Shown piece by piece: positions 4,463 through 6,759 of a stretch of 6,759 bases of DNA. Numbering within the stretch: the stretch's first letter is position 1; every line of letters begins with the position of its first letter. Origin of the DNA: Dysgonamonadaceae bacterium (GTDB lineage Bacteria > Bacteroidota > Bacteroidia > Bacteroidales > Azobacteroidaceae); NCBI GenBank assembly GCA_031282925.1, contig JAITCT010000054.1:1-6759 (forward strand). Direction: 5' to 3'. The notes beneath the pieces were generated by a model. That model saw nothing but the letters and a program-made list of their open reading frames with translations. It did not search any database and had not been told where the DNA came from. The position numbers and the translations under genes are program-made.

Positions 4463-6043
4463 TTATTTATTATTCATTATTCGCAATTCGTAACTCGTAA
4501 TTGATCTCGGATTCGGCGTTAAGCCCGCCCCGACAACGTCCCGCGGTATTTGGACAGCCCGCCGGTCGTCGTCGTAATCCAGTGTGATTTTTCCGGCCGA
4601 TTTGCCCGTTACATGCGTAACTTCAATGCCGTAACGTTTCAAATCAAACCAGCGGTGTCCTTCCAGAACCCTTTCCATGCGGCGAAAATGCAGGACGCAA
4701 TCCACAAAAGGCTTTTGCCCGGCGGTAACGGTAAAACCGGGGCTTAATTCGGTTGTATGGAACTTGAACACAAAAGCCGCATTGCGTTCCGTGTAGAAGT
4801 CCGTAATTTTTTCTTTTGTCAGCGCAGCCGTAGCCTTGTGGCTTTTCGTCCAGTATTCCAAATCCTTCACCGCATCGTCAATACGGCCCAGCATGATTTT
4901 AGCCTCCGCCCGGTTCAATAGCGCGTCATCGGTTGTAAATTCAACGCGCATGATATGCGCATAGCCGATTCCGGCCACCTTATCCGTATATTCGAAATAT
5001 TCGGTAATTTTAGGCTGCATAAATCCGTAAGTTCCCTGCGAAGCCGTCCATCCCGTCATAAAAAGCCTTCTGTTCCAGTTCGGCCCGGCCTCGTCATTAC
5101 CGTCAGTTGCAGGCCCTTTCCATCCGTACCGGCTATCGTTAAAGCGGCGGCAATAAACGGATAAAGTAGGAATAATCAGTAAATTGGCTCGATTTCCGGC
5201 ATAAATATAGACAATCGCTTCGGTTTCAGGATTGTTGTATGTCGTTTGCCAGTCCCTTAACAGGGAAGAAGGGTCGCCGCTGCCCAGCACGAAATCGGCA
5301 TGTTCGATAACCTTTTCGTAATCCCTTTTATATAAATAAAACTGGGAAGCAAAAGCATGAGCGGCGCTCGCATTGAAGTGGTATTTGAAGGCCGCTTCGG
5401 AATAAGCCTTGTCGTCTATTAAACCGATTCCCGCTTCGATGTCTCTTGCAATCAAATCGTAAACCTCGGCCACGGAATTGCGCCCGTATTCCACCTCTAC
5501 CTTATTTACAGTTCCTGTGATATAGGGAACGCCTAAATCCGCGGCGCTTTTAACGGAATCCTTATACGTTTTGGCAAAAATATTCGTCAGGATAAAATGC
5601 GAGTAAGCGCGAATCAGCAAGGCCTCGCCTTTTGCAGGAGCCAAATTTTCCGCAACGCCTTCCCGCTCCAGTTTTTCAATAGCCTCCAGTGCATGATTGG
5701 CCGAAGCAACGGATTGATAACAGGAAGCCCACAAAGCATAAGGAGAATCCTCGTCCGTGTTTGTAATCTCTTTCCATTCGAAAATCTCCGTATCCATCCG
5801 GTCGTATGCCTCTGCCGGATAATACACACCGTTTACCGGCGCCTGGTTATCAACGAAATTATCCCCGCTCAGTTCGGCAATAAGCGCATAATTGGCTTGA
5901 GGATAAGCGGTAATCAGCAACTCTTTAATTTTGCCCGGGCTGTCGAGTTGGGTGCGGTTGTCGGGCAATTCATCCAGGAAATCATTGCATGAAGATGCAA
6001 ACAGGCCTGTAAATAAAATCGGTATGTATCTGTAACTTTTCAT
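4463..6043 (-). CDS. SusD/RagB-family outer-membrane nutrient-binding lipoprotein
   Basis: This 526-residue protein is the surface lid and substrate-binding partner of a SusC-type TonB-dependent transporter. It has a lipoprotein signal ending ASSC (Cys19), followed by NDFLDELPDNRTQLDSPGKI, the usual opening of mature SusD proteins. The N-terminal SusD-like region includes ALWASCYQSVASANHALEAI (103-122) and the TPR-like helix KGEALLIRAYSHFILTNIFA (138-157). The C-terminal SusD/RagB region shows DALLNRAEAKIMLGRIDDAV (373-392) and the hallmark ERVLEGHRWFDLKRYG (457-472). An ending near VQIPRDVVGAGLTPNPR (497-513) is what I would expect for the family; the last 13 residues, SITSYELRIMNNK, look repeat-derived. 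The start codon overlaps the upstream stop (ATGA, 6040-6043). The ligand cannot be told from sequence; a linked peptidase and no visible carbohydrate enzyme hint at peptides or proteins. Confidence 0.95.
   Translation of the reverse strand: MKSYRYIPILFTGLFASSCNDFLDELPDNRTQLDSPGKIKELLITAYPQANYALIAELSGDNFVDNQAPVNGVYYPAEAYDRMDTEIFEWKEITNTDEDSPYALWASCYQSVASANHALEAIEKLEREGVAENLAPAKGEALLIRAYSHFILTNIFAKTYKDSVKSAADLGVPYITGTVNKVEVEYGRNSVAEVYDLIARDIEAGIGLIDDKAYSEAAFKYHFNASAAHAFASQFYLYKRDYEKVIEHADFVLGSGDPSSLLRDWQTTYNNPETEAIVYIYAGNRANLLIIPTLSVYCRRFNDSRYGWKGPATDGNDEAGPNWNRRLFMTGWTASQGTYGFMQPKITEYFEYTDKVAGIGYAHIMRVEFTTDDALLNRAEAKIMLGRIDDAVKDLEYWTKSHKATAALTKEKITDFYTERNAAFVFKFHTTELSPGFTVTAGQKPFVDCVLHFRRMERVLEGHRWFDLKRYGIEVTHVTGKSAGKITLDYDDDRRAVQIPRDVVGAGLTPNPRSITSYELRIMNNK
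4466..4504 (-). repeat. Heptad-like repeat encoding the C-terminal tail of SusD
   Basis: On the gene strand this stretch reads as tacgagt, tacgaat, tgcgaat, aatgaat and similar 7-base steps, translating to ITSYELRIMNNK before the TAA stop at 4463-4465. Low-complexity repeats of the TACGAAT type are widespread between genes in Bacteroidota, and I recall their translation, often seen as YELRI-like strings, turning up at the ends of proteins. Here it seems to have replaced the native stop and extended SusD by about 13 residues. Confidence 0.7.
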
Positions 6044-6759
6044 CTTATTGATGTTAATTCAAAAATATTTTGTGGTATAGTTCTTATATATGGAGCTGAA
6101 AACCCTACATAACAGTTTGTAATTTCTCCGTTTATCTTAACCTTCAATCCGTCTATTCTGTATTTTTCCGGAACGGGATAGCGGGAAACAACAGGGCGGG
6201 AACTAACGTCTTTATACTCGTTTTGTAACTCAAAAGCAAAAGTATCAATACTTGCCGCGTCAATGCTTATGGAAATATCTTTGTCTTTTGTTTGAAAGAC
6301 ATTATTCCGCCGAACAGTAGCCGGTTCATCATCCAGTACCTTCACCGTCCGTTTATCCCTGCAGGGGTCGCAGTAAATGGCAACAATACCCGGATTCCGT
6401 TCATAGATAAATGTTAATTCAAACAAGTTGGAAGGTACTGTGTCCGGCAAACCGGAAACTGCGAAACTGTCTAAAACATTTCCGCTGATGATTACCGGTA
6501 AACCGTCAATGCGGTACGGATTGGGGACTTGCCCTTTGAACGGGACTACCGGCGCCGGCTGTACTTCGGCGTAACGCTTGATTAATTCAAAACCGAAAGA
6601 GTCAAGCCCGTCTTTCTGTGGAAAGGAGACTGCACGGACAACAGCCATTTCATACTGCAAGGCTTTTATGATTTTCCTTTCCTTATAAATATTAAAAAAT
6701 AAATAATCCGTTTCGTTGTAATACAGTTTTAGTGCGCCTTCCCGAAGGTCAAAAGAACG
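6040..6759 (-). CDS. Uncharacterised protein with two ~75-residue repeats, truncated by the window edge
   Basis: I do not recognise this protein. The frame stays open from the stop at 6040-6042 to the window edge, so at least 239 codons are visible and the true start lies outside; the in-frame TTG at 6658-6660 is not a convincing start. Two homologous units are visible, at nucleotides 6406-6630 and 6046-6270. Both begin with an SFGFEL or TFAFEL strand, contain PVV, share YRIDGLxVxIxG, and end with NLFELTFI or NIFELTSI. Their spacing is about 119 residues, and a linker with CDPC (a CxxC pair) sits between them. Predicted character is beta-rich. The stop overlaps the SusD start by 4 bases, strongly suggesting co-expression and a link to the SusCD complex. 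SusC, normally just before SusD, must lie further upstream. Signal peptide status is unknown. Confidence 0.75.
   Translation of the reverse strand, partial: RSFDLREGALKLYYNETDYLFFNIYKERKIIKALQYEMAVVRAVSFPQKDGLDSFGFELIKRYAEVQPAPVVPFKGQVPNPYRIDGLPVIISGNVLDSFAVSGLPDTVPSNLFELTFIYERNPGIVAIYCDPCRDKRTVKVLDDEPATVRRNNVFQTKDKDISISIDAASIDTFAFELQNEYKDVSSRPVVSRYPVPEKYRIDGLKVKINGEITNCYVGFSAPYIRTIPQNIFELTSIR

Noticed and set aside
6658..6660. TTG as the start codon of the repeat protein before SusD
   Set aside because: The reading frame continues open to the window edge with plausible protein sequence, and nothing upstream of the TTG supports initiation there, so the gene is better called partial.

Overview
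The window looks like a chromosomal segment of a Bacteroidota species, most likely Bacteroidales. The evidence is a SusD/RagB lipoprotein followed by a HExxH lipoprotein metallopeptidase and a DUF4302 lipoprotein, an HU-like/DUF4469 protein of a type common in Bacteroides and relatives, AT-rich leaders without clear Shine-Dalgarno sites, and intergenic DNA packed with short palindromic and tandem repeats. All seven recognised genes lie on the minus strand, so the biological order runs from position 6759 down to 1. I see no tRNA, rRNA, CRISPR array, transposase or phage gene.

Nutrient-uptake locus (6759 to about 1017). The window opens inside a gene of unknown function, truncated at the window edge, whose visible part holds two diverged copies of a ~75-residue unit. 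Its stop overlaps the start of a SusD/RagB family lipoprotein by 4 bases (ATGA), so the two are probably translationally coupled. A TonB-dependent SusC-type receptor is expected upstream, outside the window. After SusD comes a 254-residue HU-like plus DUF4469 protein. A 388-base repeat-filled gap follows, then a lipoprotein zinc metallopeptidase and a DUF4302 lipoprotein separated by 2 bases. SusD, metallopeptidase and DUF4302 genes often sit together in Bacteroidota SusCD loci. Such loci capture an external substrate, here perhaps peptide or protein because no carbohydrate enzyme is visible. The HU/DUF4469 gene is the unexpected member and may be an insertion.

Repeat regions. The gap at 3278-3665 contains three near-identical tandem copies of an 84-bp unit, itself partly built of degenerate octamers. 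Next to it is a 23-bp tandem repeat with a perfect 16-bp palindrome. The 305-base gap at 712-1016 contains copies of a short dispersed element in both orientations, including a 36-bp inverted pair with only two mismatches. Repeat DNA also appears inside genes: an in-frame double-hairpin insert in the HU/DUF4469 gene, and a repeat-encoded tail on SusD.

Toxin-antitoxin module (711 to 64). A Phd/YefM-like antitoxin gene precedes a YoeB-family toxin gene with all the key catalytic positions present. A strong hairpin lies beyond the toxin at the window edge.

No clearly new system is demonstrated. The most interesting points are the repeat-protein gene fused to the SusD operon, the HU/DUF4469 gene apparently set between SusD and the metallopeptidase, and the way repeat elements have entered coding sequences.
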